DNA of 64,000 bases from Prostheceraeus crozeri (lineage: Eukaryota > Platyhelminthes > Polycladida > Euryleptidae): assembly GCA_907163375.1 (NCBI GenBank), contig CAJQUW010003572.1:36846-100845 (forward strand). Reading direction: 5' to 3'. A model generated the notes under the pieces. That model saw nothing but the letters and a program-made list of their open reading frames with translations. It was not told where the DNA came from and did not search any database. Positions 26,001 through 38,994 of the stretch are shown in pieces (the first letter of the stretch is position 1; each line of letters starts with the position of its first letter). The position numbers and the translations under genes are program-made.

Positions 26001-29000
26001 CAAAAAAATTTTATCTATTGACGCAGTATTAGCAAAATATTATCTGAAGACATTATGATGGATTACAAGTATCAAGAGCACTAGTTGGACTATCTGGTGC
26101 ACGTCCTATTTATCATTTCCAATACATTAATCAATATTTTGATTAACTCTTTAATCTTTGAATAACTCTTACACTATACATGACTGTGTGCTCTGTTACC
26201 TAGACGAAAAATGATTCTATATTTGCAAGTTTCAACACCTATTTCAGATCAGTAACAAGTAACTTTAAATCATTTGATGGAATAACGTATCAATTGGAAA
26301 CAGCACATCTCAGGTCAAAGAGTTGAAATCTTAGCTCAGTTCAAAAATCGCAGATGTCAAATGAATCATTTTTTACCTTCAATAATTGCAATCGAAAATC
26401 AGTTGAAAACGATAAAACACTGATCTGTATTACTCTTTCTCAATTGCTCATTTCAATTATGCAGCTTTTAACAATTTTTGAAAATTTTCGTCATCATTCT
26501 CTTATCAGAATGCTTCTAGCATCATCTACAAATGCATGCTTTAATAAAATGAATCGGCAACAGAAAGTCGCTTGTAATATTCGATGCAATTTTTCTGAAT
26601 AAATTCGGAGAATCGCTAGCAGTAGGCTTATTAACACGAGTAAATCAGCCTGAGACGATGATAGATATAAAATATTCATCTGAAACAATACTGCATGATA
26701 CTTTATTGCAATCCTTGTATTTTTTTTGCGGTAATTGATTATTGTCGTAACTATGATCATGATCTTGCGTTTGCAATTGGCTTCATAAATATTCACTTTA
26801 AATAGATAACTTAGCTATTAGCTGCATGCAAGCTTATTTCATGAGATATACCTACTAGGGGATCTTAGGAAACTGATATCAAGCTATTCAAATTGAAAAT
26901 CAAACATAAAGAAGTCTGTTCAAATAGAGAAAACAAATAATACCGGAATGAATTGATTGATGACATCAATTAATTATAGTTATTTAATTAGTTTTATGCA
27001 ATAACTGCAGTCAATTGATTACGGTCATGAAACAACTGTAAATAAGCAATTGACTGGTCCAATTTAATTGCAATTGATTTTTGGATGATGGCTTTTAATT
27101 ATTGGTTAAATCCATGGTTTAAAGGGGTGTTTCAGCTGATGTTGTGATGAGTCTGTAGGGAACGTATGGGAAAAATGATCATTATTAAAGTTTGTTGAAA
27201 CTATTCCGAGATTAGATTGTGTTGAAAAAAAGAAAAGTTACACTGACTTGTACTGATTTTATGTCATAATGCTGTATATTAAAACTGAAAACCGCAACCG
27301 CATTCAGGCTACATGGACGTTGAGTCAATTCCTAATTCCTTGCTTACTGCAGAAGCATCAGAGAATGACAGAAACGCTATACATGTGCATCTTTTAACAT
27401 GACATGCACTGATTATGAACCATAATTTAACTTAAGCGACAAATTTCTATTTCTTTGCTTTATTATTGCTTTACATTAATGCTGCAGGGATGAACTTGAT
27501 GGCCATGTTTTATAGGCTCAACATCAAATATTTAGGCGGTTATTTCTGTTTCTAGTGACTTTCGCAGTAATGATCCGAGACTCTAGCAACAATTAGTCAC
27601 AAGAAGCCCACACACATTGTAAGAGTATTGGTACCACCCCAAACTTATCGTGGATAACTATGTACATGTATATCTAATTTGAAACATTCATGGATGGATA
27701 ATTATCTTTCTCAACATATCGAGGGCATAATATCAAGCGCACGGAAGTCGGTTGCAGATTCGACTATACATATCGGTTGCACATTTAGTATAAGTATAAT
27801 GTTCGGATTAGTACATGTATTAGTACAATTATTACATGTACGCAGGCATGCTGGTCTTCTGGCAATTGACGGAACTTCGGTGGGGTCCATGATGGCTAAA
27901 AGTGAAAATAGATCATTTTGTCCATTGAGTGCCACTTTGAATGGCGATTTTCAAGTCCCCCTCGGATAGAGCAAATAAATGCACATGAATAAAAGCAAAA
28001 GGTTGTTATTCGGACTTGGATCTCGTTGTACTTGGGGAATTGTTAATTCATCTGATCACTTATCGATGAAATTTACTGCTCGTTTTTAGATAATCATTAT
28101 CAAGTTGGTGCAGGTAATTGTGGCAACCAATAGGAACGGATTCTATTGAAGAAGAAAGACGAGGAAATTTTCAATATAAGCCAACGTCTGTTGACCATCA
28201 CAGCCTATTCTTCGACGCTACCTTTGTTCTTATGTTTACAATACAATACATATAATTTTGTATCACATCCTTTCTTACAGTAGGTTTGATACATATCTAC
28301 GCGCCGTGCGCAGATATCCCTGTTGATCAGTGGAGATCACTTGAATAAAATGCTCATGTTATCCATATACTGTACATCTGCGACAGAAATCATGGATAGA
28401 CATATGGAACTAGCGGTTTTCACAGCACTCCTGACCTCCTCAGTTGAACAGTCTCGCAACCTGAACTTTCTACACTTCTATACCAACACTCAGCCCTTAA
28501 TCGACTGAACTGGAACTCTCGGGCTCCTTATGCACCGTCGGCTCGGTCAAGTAAAGAAGGTGCGAGTTCGTCTTCAACGAGAACTTTGGTCCGATTCCTG
28601 GTTCAGGCGAGTACAGTTGAGGAATCAAAGGTGTTGGTATAGAGTAGGTATATTAAGTAAAGCGGTAACTCAGCATTTATTAAATTCCCAATGTGTATAC
28701 ACTTTCGATTTTATTAAATGAACTCAAGGGAGATACAGGTGGTATAGTCACCGAATGTGAGATATGCAAATTTTTGCAGTTTTGCAGAAATTACAACGGA
28801 ATTGAGTGATCATGATTGTAATGCAGAAGGAATGATGGTATTTTAGATATTCTTATGACAGCCTTGGAGATTTAATGTTTGCTAAATTATCAGTTCGATG
28901 GGTTCTTATCACTTTCATGCTCAACCTCAAGAGCATTTTCTTAAGCGTGATCATATCACAGGCAACCTGCCATTGGCACAGTAAAATCACATAATCAAAA

Positions 29001-29717
29001 ACAATGATCGACTTCATTTAACTTTGAAAGATGTAAATGGTTCCACATCACCATTCAGATTCTAGAAATGAAACATGAATTTAGTGAATCATAAAATCAT
29101 GCCGCTGAAAATTGGAATAAAACTTGAATTTTCATCCAAGAAAGCACGAATAATATCGCGACTTTTTCATCAAGACTTTCATTATAATACAATTCATGAA
29201 ATTCCCTTGATAATCAGCTTGATTTCCGCTTAGTAAGGATGCTTATTATCAAATATTCATTCATTTTGATATGCAACTTGTTTCATACTACTTATAACAC
29301 TTTGTTCTACTTATATAGGAGAGTCATCTCGGTAGTATATAAATTGGCAAATTTTGACTTTTTTCACTGTATACAGATACTTTTTTTGAGTCTCTACCTA
29401 TATATATCCCTACTCTATAGGTGTTGGCATCTTTTATTGATTCAATAGTTGTCACTGTCTTAAGAAATCCATATTATCATTTATTCATATTGCAGTGGCG
29501 GGCGCGATTCCATTTCGCGATTCTGAATGCTTTGATGATTTCTCAAATTCAGTGATTGGAAGTTAGTTTTCAGCTAGTCTAGAGTGCATTACTTCTTATT
29601 TCAGGACCATTAACTTCATTAATTATTTGATAATTTCCATTAAAATTGAGACTATGCGTCTAAGTAGACATTAAACTGTTTTGCTGCCTTGTTAAGTGAC
29701 CACTCACTCTAAACCAG
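23092..29717. other. 6.6-kb gene-free A+T-rich stretch
   Basis: Open frames are below about 145 codons and show no motif. Seen in passing: an ATT microsatellite near 25932-25949 and GTAC-rich simple sequence near 24238-24252. A pair of frames on opposite strands near 27680-27970 is open but shows no recognised domain. No RNA gene was recognised. Confidence 0.5.
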
Positions 29718-29910
29718 CACCTCCTAAATCACACACTAAAGCCAGACACTATTCGTAACTAATAAAAAAATCCTAAAGCAAAGCGTTTTAGGAGGCTAGC
29801 GCACTAGTGTTATTGTTCTCTTTAGTATGTCAGCATTCTATTTCACGCAACCTCCTAAAATTCTAGTGTGTCGCGCTTTAGGATGCAGATTTCTTCGATT
29901 TTAGGAGGTG
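29718..29910. mobile_element. MITE-like element with nested inverted repeats
   Basis: The ends are CACCTCCTAAATC and GATTTTAGGAGGTG, an inverted repeat of about 13 bp. Inside, ATCCTAAAGC and TTTTAGGAGGC near 29770-29795 are mirrored near 29853-29884, giving a symmetric interior. There is no coding capacity. A clear target duplication was not found. Confidence 0.55.
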
Positions 29911-30590
29911 ACAGTTTACAGTGTATTTGTAAATAAATCTTTGGGAATACAGCATCGTCAATCAGAACAAATAAGAAGTTGTAAACAAGACGAGAAAAGT
30001 CTTGTGAATATATTACTAGGAATCAAAGAAATTTACAAAATTAAATCTAGGCCTACTGAAGCACTAATAAGTACTATTAAGTAACTACTAATTTACATGT
30101 ATTCTTAATTTTGATTCTTTTGGTCTTCATCGACCATATTTTATCAAACATAGCTGCAGGCATTCATCGTTTCTTCCATCATTCGTGTAATAGGCATAAT
30201 TGTGTATCAATTAATTCAAAGAATTAGATAATTAAATGTGTACAAAATAATTGCAGAAAATCATATTTGTAGTGTAGGCTACATGAGAATGTGGTGCTGG
30301 GTGTTTAGTTGATAGTGTGCATGTGAAAAGAAAGTCAGGCAGTGATATCTAAGATTCACATGATTTTAAAACGGAGATGTGATATCATAGGACCTGCTTA
30401 GTGAAACTTGACTACATGCATGATTCGTATAAATCGTGCAGGCCTGCTATAGGAACATGGTCAATGATATTGTATAAAATAATGCATTCCTGCGGTATGT
30501 AGGAATACCCTCAGGATTCCTACAGACGTGTGGTATTGAAAATCTCATGCACGAGCACCCGGGCGTGTGTCTGCGTAGATGTCAGCTTTG

Positions 30591-30824
30591 TATTCATTTT
30601 ATTTTTAGCTATTGGAAAGAACCAAGTAAATTGTTAGAATTTGTCAATAATTGCTAATTACTGCAATATATTTCTCCTACTATCCGTAGGTATCATCAGG
30701 CAGTAATCATCCTGCCTGATGATACCTACGGATAGTAGGAGAAATATATTGCAGTAATTAGCAATTATTGATAAATTCTAACAATTTACTTGGCTCTTTC
30801 TAATCGCTAAAAATAAAATGAATA
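30591..30824. repeat. 234-bp near-perfect fold-back hairpin
   Basis: The arms 30591-30703 and 30712-30824 are reverse complements over 113 bp with about four mismatches, separated by an 8-bp loop. The arms contain no gene. Such near-identity over the whole arm suggests a recent fold-back element or inverted duplication. If transcribed it would form a long double-stranded RNA. Confidence 0.9.
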
Positions 30825-30977
30825 GCCAAGGAATATTCGCATTTGTATTCAGTGTAATTTTCTCATACGTTTTGAAAGAGTGAGTAGGAATACAGCCTTA
30901 TTTCTTCCTCATGGAGCAAATTTCATCGAAAAGTCACTTTTCAAAATAAATCGCGCGATTCCTGGTCATTCAGGAAT

Positions 30978-31027
30978 CGTGCGATTGATTCCGTCGAACG
31001 ATTAATCGAGCGGAATCGATTAACTGC
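30978..31027 (+). repeat. dispersed repeat copy B (pairs with 15907-15957)
   Basis: Reverse-complement counterpart of copy A, with the shared words GATTGATTCCGTCG and GCGGAATCGATTA. It is preceded by a palindrome-like GATTCCTGGTCATTCAGGAATC at 30958-30979. Probably one member of an interspersed family. Confidence 0.6.
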
Positions 31028-34000
31028 GCCTACCATTGGCATATTGTCAATTCCTTCAGAAATCCATGTTTCTTATTTATCATAACATTATGAATTCGCG
31101 TGTTTTGTACTGTTCTCAGAACACGAAAGCTTTGTGATCTCAGAGAAGGTCAATATTTCCTCATCTCACGAAATATCTTTTCAATGAAAATTTTACACTT
31201 AACATGAATTGCATATATTCCAACTCCATTTGAAAGAGACTTCTTACGGCAGTGAAAATATACAGCATTGTAATTCATCGACAACTTAAAGTTTTCACAA
31301 TCACTTGAGGCAAGCACTTGAATTTATATATTTCAGATGAAGAAAATATAAGTATAAAAGAAATATAGGAATATAATTTAATGTTTTAGAAATTATGAAA
31401 CCACCTCAGGAAGTCGCTGGACATCAAGGCTAGTTGCAGATAAACTGTTGTGAGAAGATGTTGTCCAAGCTTAGAAATATCCGAAATGCATTCGGTGTCT
31501 GGTAATCTTCAAGAGTGTCAAGATGCGACATGATATGTCTGAGATATGTTTGATATTTCAAACTGAATTGACAAGCACAAGATGTACTTGTATTCCAAGC
31601 TTGAAAATATCGATAGTCCGTCAACACATGTGACAGAGTACATGATTCATTCATGTTTTATTGCAGGTATAAAATACATATTATCCATGAATCACAAGCT
31701 GCTGTCTCAATAATTCGTTGTAATATGACTCATCTTTCAGGTGGTGCAAGAAGGACAGTTTACCTGAAAACTTTATAGATATTCGATAAGGATACTGAAA
31801 CATTAAAAAACAGATCAATGAAAGAAAAATTTAATCCAATGTCTTATTCAATTTAATGTGATAATTATAATTGTAAAACATCAGTGCTATGCATGATCAT
31901 TCTTGTAATCGATGCAGCTTGCTATGTAAGCACATGATATACATTCAGAAATATCTTGAATGAATTTTCGAAACAACCAATCATAGAAGGATAATGTACA
32001 TTTTGTATCTATTTCTATTGTCTGCTTCGCTGTTGTTGTCATGCTGATGTTTGCTTTAGAAAGTTTTGTAAGAATTTAAAGAATGCTAAGTTGCGCACCT
32101 GCCCCTAAAACTAACAAAAAAACCAGTCATCACGCTTCTATTGTATTGACTAGCACTTCTCCCACAGTTGTATCCGGCGCTATTTACCTTGCATTAACGT
32201 AGGGTGTCCATCACGATATCTGTAGATGTCAGTTGTCCCTGTCATCAGATAACTGGAAAGCTGGGCCATTATACTTGAACTATTCAAGTCGAGGATTTCA
32301 ACAATAGGGCCGGTTTATTTGATATTGAAACACGACTACATCTCAACGATCGATAATGATTGACCGGGAGGAATTAAATAACTCTTCACCGATTCGGTCT
32401 TCTACTAACATAACATAACACGTAACAACACAACGAGTGAGTTGCGCTCGCATGAGCTGAGAAGTTAGGACTAATGAATATTAATACCAAAGGGAAATTT
32501 GATTTTAATTTTATGTGCCGAAGTATAGCACAACTTCCATTAAGTGCATTAACTCCCCATGAAATGATCACAAATACCAATAAAAGCACACAACAATTGA
32601 TGCGAGGATTACTATAATTACACCTAAACTACCTCTTAACTTTTGTTATCTAAAGTTCGATCAAATGCCTTAAAGAAACCACCACAATGAGAAATTCTCA
32701 AGAAAACCTGTTTTAAAGCAACCAATGCTTCTTCTGGACCTCTGTCGGAATTAGAATAGAGATCAGCTGCTTGTTGATGATGATTGCAGCGGATCGGTTC
32801 CGTACCGAGAGGGGTCTGGTTGGTAGGTCTTTAGAAAAGCTGGTCTTATGAAATATCTAGCTGTAGCTGTTGATTTTGTCTTCATACGATGTACTGTAAA
32901 TTACTTTATTAAAGTGATTACATCTGCAAAGAGAAATGCGGGTGACTTGAAAGCACATTGATAATTAACGAGCATGTAGCCTTGAAACTTTCACAATGGC
33001 ATTGGGTATTAGAATGAACAGCAGTTTGATAAACACAGAATTAGATTGTTTAAACGTATTACTTTGCTTTACTTCAGAATCGAAGAATTCAGATCGTTGC
33101 GCAAAAGTTTTCTCGATGATGTTGGCCCTTCCGATCATTTTAAAAAAAGTTAGCAGGCGTATGAAAAAACGTTCACAAACTTCTCTGTAGAACTTCACAT
33201 CGTCTGTGTCTCTTTGCTGTGTGATCCGGTTCATAACAGTCACTGAAACATCGCACAATTTGGCGTGTTTAATGTTGAACTGGCTGCTCATTGTTCGATT
33301 GCTATGGTATTTAGTCAGGAGATTGTGCCATTTCAATAACGTTACATGTTCCAAAGCTTCCCTTCTAGTCAAACGGAAGAAGAGACGACCTGTCTAATTC
33401 TGTGTTGATAAATGATGAACATCCATTGTAGGTCTCCATTCTTCAGGAAATGTGTGTCATGGCAAAGTGCAATCACAATGTTGTTCGGTGCGATGGTTCC
33501 TTGTGTTAGACTTTTATGCTTGATCTCTTGGATATACAACCCATAACTGCTATAAATGTGATAGATGAAATGGAAATACACAAGGCGGAAATGTGAATGT
33601 CTCATAACGCAAAGCAAAGATATCACCACATGAACATTTTATGAAATCAATTAATCTTCATATAAAATATCCTGCTATATACTACTATATGCCCGAGTGG
33701 ATTTAGGCTTTTAAAAGGATGTACCCTTATTTAAATGCAAAAATTGTCTTATTGATCGCAGGCCCCATCTCCAATCTCCAAGATTTCATGAAATTATCAG
33801 TTCCACAGGGGAAAGATAGACATGTGATTTGGAAAGATTTAAAGCTTTTTTGAAGGCTAACGCGTAACTGTCAGCAATGAACTGCGAACAGCATTGATAA
33901 AGTTAACGTAAAAAATATTATAGCATAAAAACTCGAACAGAATTTCAAGTCATATGTTTTTCTGCAGCTCGGAAATCATCAAGCTGTTGTGATAGAATTT

Positions 34001-34655
34001 CAGTTGCTCCCTTTCTTCGTGCAATATATTTCCGCTATTATCGTTATTATCTATCGCTATCATTAGACATTGAACGAAGAGAACAAGATATGACTGTGCA
34101 GTGAATTTGAAACTCACATCATGAATTGGGGGTGGCAAAACTATGGAGAAATTGCAAGAAAGGTGAATGGTTATCAAGCAAGTAGTTCTGGATTATCAGA
34201 TGGCTTTAGCATTGTACTCAATGATCGGACCAGAGAATGTAAAAGCATGAGCAAAAATCATCACGTCTGCACGATTATTTTCATAAGAAAGAGGAATTGT
34301 ATATTAAGTTAAACATCGCTTTTCCTTATTTTCATCAGAAAATAGAATGAAATTTCTTTCGCTTTTGGTTGACCACAAACGTAGTGTCACTATAGTAATT
34401 TTATCGGTAAGAGAGTTAATGAAATTAGCAAGTCATTGTTTCTGCCCAATCAGTTTCAGAAGTGAGAATAGCACATGTTGCATGATAAAATTATCTTCCG
34501 ATTTCTTTCGCGGCCTCTCGTCAGGGAAGTCCACATATTATCATTATGACAGAATTCAGTTCAGTCACATCGATACATGGAAAAGTAATTGTCAAGAATG
34601 ATGTCACTTTGATGTTTCTAGACAGCACCTACAAATAAATCCATTAATAGACACT
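31028..34655. other. gene-free A+T-rich stretch
   Basis: Two minus-strand frames overlap at 32965-33372 (135 codons) and 33369-33629 (86 codons). They have no domain that I recognise and could be chance or a decayed exon pair. CCAAGCTT-containing words repeat at about 31466 and 31592. Nothing else could be supported. Confidence 0.45.
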
Positions 34656-34743
34656 GGGGTTGTTCATTAACTAAAATTCTGCCGGCAGAAAATTTAACCG
34701 ATTTTATATTCTGCCGGCAGAATTTTAGTTACTGAACAGCCCC
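34656..34743. mobile_element. 88-bp MITE with 35-bp terminal inverted repeats
   Basis: The arms GGGGTTGTTCATTAACTAAA... and its mirror ...TTTAGTTACTGAACAGCCCC (34656-34690 and 34709-34743) nearly touch, leaving an 18-bp centre. Each arm contains the palindrome TTCTGCCGGCAGAA. Three mismatches or so separate the arms. There is no coding capacity and no certain target duplication. Confidence 0.75.
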
Positions 34744-36883
34744 ACCATTGATGCATGGTTGCTAAAGCAATTTGAATAAACTAGGGAACGTGATGGGATC
34801 ATAGCAGGTTCGTAACAGCAACGATTAACAATAATTGTAATAACAATTATGAAAAACAAGTATTCAAATGCTTTGTTCAATGAGATTTACCATTAAGACC
34901 TAAGGTTTGATTCAAAAAAGGAATTTTGTCATTTATTAACAAAGTTTCTACTATTATACGAATTTCTAATTCGCTGCGTCCTGTGTATTTAACCGAAAAA
35001 GGTATTCACTATAGTTAGTGCATATATTGAGATGACTGCTTGCAGTTGAGTCGATGCAGTGCTTCTTTTATTGAGAATAACAAGCAATAGCAAAATGTTC
35101 TGGTAATACAAGCTAAGGGGTCATTTACAAAATGCAGAAAAAAAAATCTGGTAAGCACATCTAAGAATTAGAGAAACTGTAATGAAAAAGATAAACAAAA
35201 TGAACAAAAAAATCTAGAAATAATAAAAACAAAGCAATCAGAAAAGTTCCTATGAAACTTGTTCGCGCAATACCGACTGTGAAATTAATGCCCGATCAAT
35301 GTAGATGAAGTGGGCCAACATGTTGGTGTTTGCCGACATTTAGAGGCTCACCAAAACTAAATGTGCTTAGTTTTATAGACAGGGGTGCATGAAAGAAAAT
35401 GGCCTGAAGACATTACACACCAAAAAATTATGACTATGGGCTTCGTACTTTTCGTTTAATAAGAGAAAACATAGAAAATTTCATTTTAGCGAAAAACTGC
35501 AATCTGAGTCCCATTGGATTTACATGTGTTTTTCTTTGATCCTGTCTGGAAAGAAGAGGAACTCTGTAGAACTCGGCAGACGTGCAGATTCGTAGTGGGC
35601 TTAGGGTGTACATCATTCTGTGAGAGTCTCACTTTCGGCCTCTTTCCCTGCAGAAACTCGTTCTGGCTATTATATATTATATATTCCGGACTATACCGAT
35701 CCTTCAGTTGTGCTCGTATCAGCAATATGTGTGATGTTTTGCGGATGCACAACCGTCAAATCGATAGCAGCTAGCCGACCCAAGGTCCACACAGGAATTG
35801 AAATGTCAGCTGGTCGTGTCTTTGAATCGTCAAAACCAGCACCAGACTCTAACTTTGGATTTTATCACAGCCTGACGACAGCAACTGTTGAGGGCATTTC
35901 GTAAATTATGATGGCGAGTCGCAACATCTGGTCCCTTTCGACAAGTCAAAGCATGATGACAGGTGGTATGCAACTGTTGGGCATCGTACGCAAGTGCTGT
36001 CATAAGCATATAAATTGAGACCAAACCAGCATTTAACAAATAAGCACATTTCATTCGCTTTTAAATCATAACCAAGCAAGAGAAGGATTAGCATGTAACC
36101 ATCATGAGCTCGTTGGAGATGTTAAACAGCGTAACCCTGTCTGGTCAGACATTGACGATGTCGCAATGAGATTTTCAAAATCAACTTTATCAAGCATCCG
36201 AAACAAAAAAAATGTGCTTAGGAATGCTGTCATGCAGTTTGTCGGAATCAATATGATGATGAGAGGGAAGATGTTGATTAAAACGATTGTCTGCGTCAGA
36301 TAGAAATTCTGCGTCAGTTGAGTTACCTCATATGTATTCTTCTATTCTTTGATGCAATCTATGTTTGTCTACGCTTGTCTCAAGTATTGGGCAATAAGAT
36401 CAACCCAGCATTCCTACCCAGTTGTGTATAATTGGGCATTATACACAGTGCTTGATCGAATCAGCTTTCCAGACTTTCTTTCTAGACATCTCTCTAGATA
36501 CATCTTTCAGACTAAAGTAGCGATGTTCTGTTTTACAAGAGTTAAATATTACATCATAGTTTAATTTCCTACATACTTTTATAAGTTTGCGTCGGAATTT
36601 TATAGATCTTAGCTACACCTACAAGTGGAAGTATCAGAGATTTGGTATCTTCCCATTCATCTTTCTTCATAGTGTTATCAAAATTGATACATATAATTAC
36701 AGGAAACTGTTTCGTTAACGAATTGAAAAAGTCAATGGGACAGTATTTGCATGATAGAGTAGTCTCTGTGATAATTTCATCTCTACATATGTCAACCAAT
36801 GTCCAACTTGGTAGGCCACATTATGCGCTCTATGTAGCATTCCTGTCTCAACGGTGCATTTCCATTCGATAGGGTAGGTACAT
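34744..36883. other. no supported gene
   Basis: Several frames of 60-95 codons overlap at 35430-36100 on both strands without recognisable motifs. A plus-strand frame open at about 36038-36303 has a protein-like composition (RNPVWSDIDDVAMRF) but no family I can name. Confidence 0.4.
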
Positions 36884-37255
36884 ATGTGTGCTACATTGCG
36901 TAGCTACATTCATAGGCTATATTATCTTCGGCGTCCAACCCATTCACTTAGAACCGTGATACTGTGTGGCGGGCATCGGCCCTACAAACCTATTTTACGG
37001 ATGACATTGCGTCACCGTAAAGTAAGAACTTGGTGGATGCTCCCATTGATTTTTGGCGGAGAATTATGTCGACGTTTGAATCTCGGTTTTGCATGGACTT
37101 TCATGATAGAGTGACAGCACGTTGTCTGCTAACCAAACGGTTTACAGATTGTTGCATTGCAGAACATGACAAACACGGCAGTGGCAATGTTATGGTGTGG
37201 GCCGGAACCTGCAGGAGTGCAGAGCTAATTGACATACATGTTTGTAGCCAATAGA
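36884..37255 (+). pseudogene. Tc1/mariner-superfamily transposase fossil
   Basis: In two overlapping frames I see HRPYKPILRM followed, after a frame change near 37030, by FESRFCMDFHDR and then AEHDKHGSGNVMVWAG. The order (Arg-rich linker, ESRF block, GSGNVMVW block) is the central catalytic region of a Tc1-like DDE transposase. The first catalytic Asp expected just before ESRF is replaced, and the rest of the gene is gone. No inverted repeats were found around it. Confidence 0.75.
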
Positions 37256-38746
37256 AAGTGCCTTAAATGATAATAAATATCGCGACCAGGTAACGACTCC
37301 GACCATTAATCTCAGGACCTTCTCCTGTTTCATTAACAATATCACAGAATTGCTGTGTAAATACTGCATTTATTTTATTATGCCATTTTCGAAATCGCCG
37401 TAAATAGCAAGTTGAAGCGAATACCTCACTCATGCTAACCCTTACGACGAGAGATCCAGTTGGGAACAAATGCATTCTCAAGTTTAGTTACTTAAAGTTT
37501 TTGGGCGATAATAATAATAACTATGCTTTATTTCCAAAATTTGCGGATCATAGACAAATCTGAAGACCTTGGAGAATATAGCCTGCGCATCACTTCTTAT
37601 TGTAAGACTGCATTGACTATAACAATTCCTATTTGTAGAATAACCAATACGTAGCCTTTACGTATTAGGCCCCTGTCTTTTATTGAAAGACTTCAACAAC
37701 TGTAGCAATTCCAATTTGTAGGTGCCAGGATTGTCTACAAACCTCTTACGAATGTTGTTAATATATAAGCTTTCTTATGAGAATAATATGCTTAAATCGT
37801 CTTTCCACTTCTTCTATGAATTCAATTTTTCACGAAATTACCCGGGAATCAAGACCGAAATTATCGGGATTCACGGGAAACTTCCGTGTTAAGCCTAGTT
37901 AAAAGTAAGTTTGCGGTTTTAACACATATTTTGAAGTTTAATTGCATATAGATATTTCCAATTTTGATAGTTACAAACATACATTTTTATTGTCTATAGT
38001 GCAACGAATTAGAATTAAGCAAGGAAAATGATTTGAATAAGCCATCACATATATTTCTGATGTTTTCATGTTACTTGCATGTTTTTAAATGAGTAACATT
38101 GCTCTACTATTTGAAAATCTAAAATAAGAATTGTTATGATGGTTTCGCTGCTTCACTGTTTTATTCCACGTCTAAGGAACTGACCCGGTCGGAGTCGGAG
38201 CCTAGGGTCTATTTGTTCGTGTAGACGTGAGACTAATCAAACACCACCGAATGAACTGCAATTCATTTAACTACCGTTTGCTTTCATTTTGTAAATGTCT
38301 CAAATGGATACGAAATCAGCGGCACAATATTACATGTATCGGAATTTAAGCAGACGCTTCTAATTGCAAGTGTTATTAGAGGGGAATCCGGAAATTTTTT
38401 CTAGTCGCATGTACGATCAACTAATTGATGAATTAATGTACAGATTATGTTAAGAAGAATACAATTGAAAGCCAAAGGGTTGGCAAATGCAAACATTTAT
38501 CATCTTGCAAATAATAACCACAAAATGGTATTTCAATCGATTTATATCTAAGTCAAATTATTAACTTGACTTGCTATCACATATTTGAATTTATCAATGA
38601 TATCACGCAATTCTGACATTACACTGAAAGATGCATCCAAAAAAGGTGCTAAACCATGATTTCAAAATTCGTTTGTGGCTTGCCGCTTTAATTCATTGTA
38701 GATTTAATAGAATATATCAGTTGTGTACTGTTGTATATATACAAAG
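37256..38746. other. intergenic, nothing recognised
   Basis: A+T-rich DNA between the Tc1 fossil and the Gypsy LTR with no supported gene, RNA or repeat. Confidence 0.5.
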
Positions 38747-38953
38747 TGCAATGTGTTTGGTCTATTGGATTTAAAACGAGCGTCTTTCCAGCTCCAGATG
38801 CTTTATTCAGTCATCATTACAGAGGTTCAACTCAATCTATGTAATGCAAGATATTAGCATTCATATTTACATTAAATTCAAATCATAGCAATTCAGCTAA
38901 CTCACTAAGGTCATCGAACTGGTCAAAGTTCATGGATATCAACTCACGTTACA
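38747..38953 (-). repeat. Gypsy 3' LTR (left copy)
   Basis: 207 bp, matching the right LTR except at two positions (G/A in AGAGGTTC, C/T in AAATCATAG). The purine-rich tract of the coding strand adjoins it at 38954-38968. Confidence 0.93.
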
Positions 38954-38994
38954 TCCTTCTCTTTTTTTAAAAAAAATAAAAAATTGAGACAAAA

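Noticed and set aside
27679..27969. Open frames on both strands (96 and 74 codons)
   Set aside because: No motif, no homology that I recognise, opposite-strand overlap suggests chance.
32965..33629. Two overlapping minus-strand frames (135 and 86 codons)
   Set aside because: No domain, no clear splice pair and nothing to support coding; could be a decayed exon but not provable.
35434..36100. Cluster of small frames on both strands
   Set aside because: They overlap each other in several frames with no recognisable motif.
36038..36303. Plus-strand frame with protein-like text (RNPVWSDIDDVAMRF)
   Set aside because: No start, no known family; left as an unexplained open stretch.
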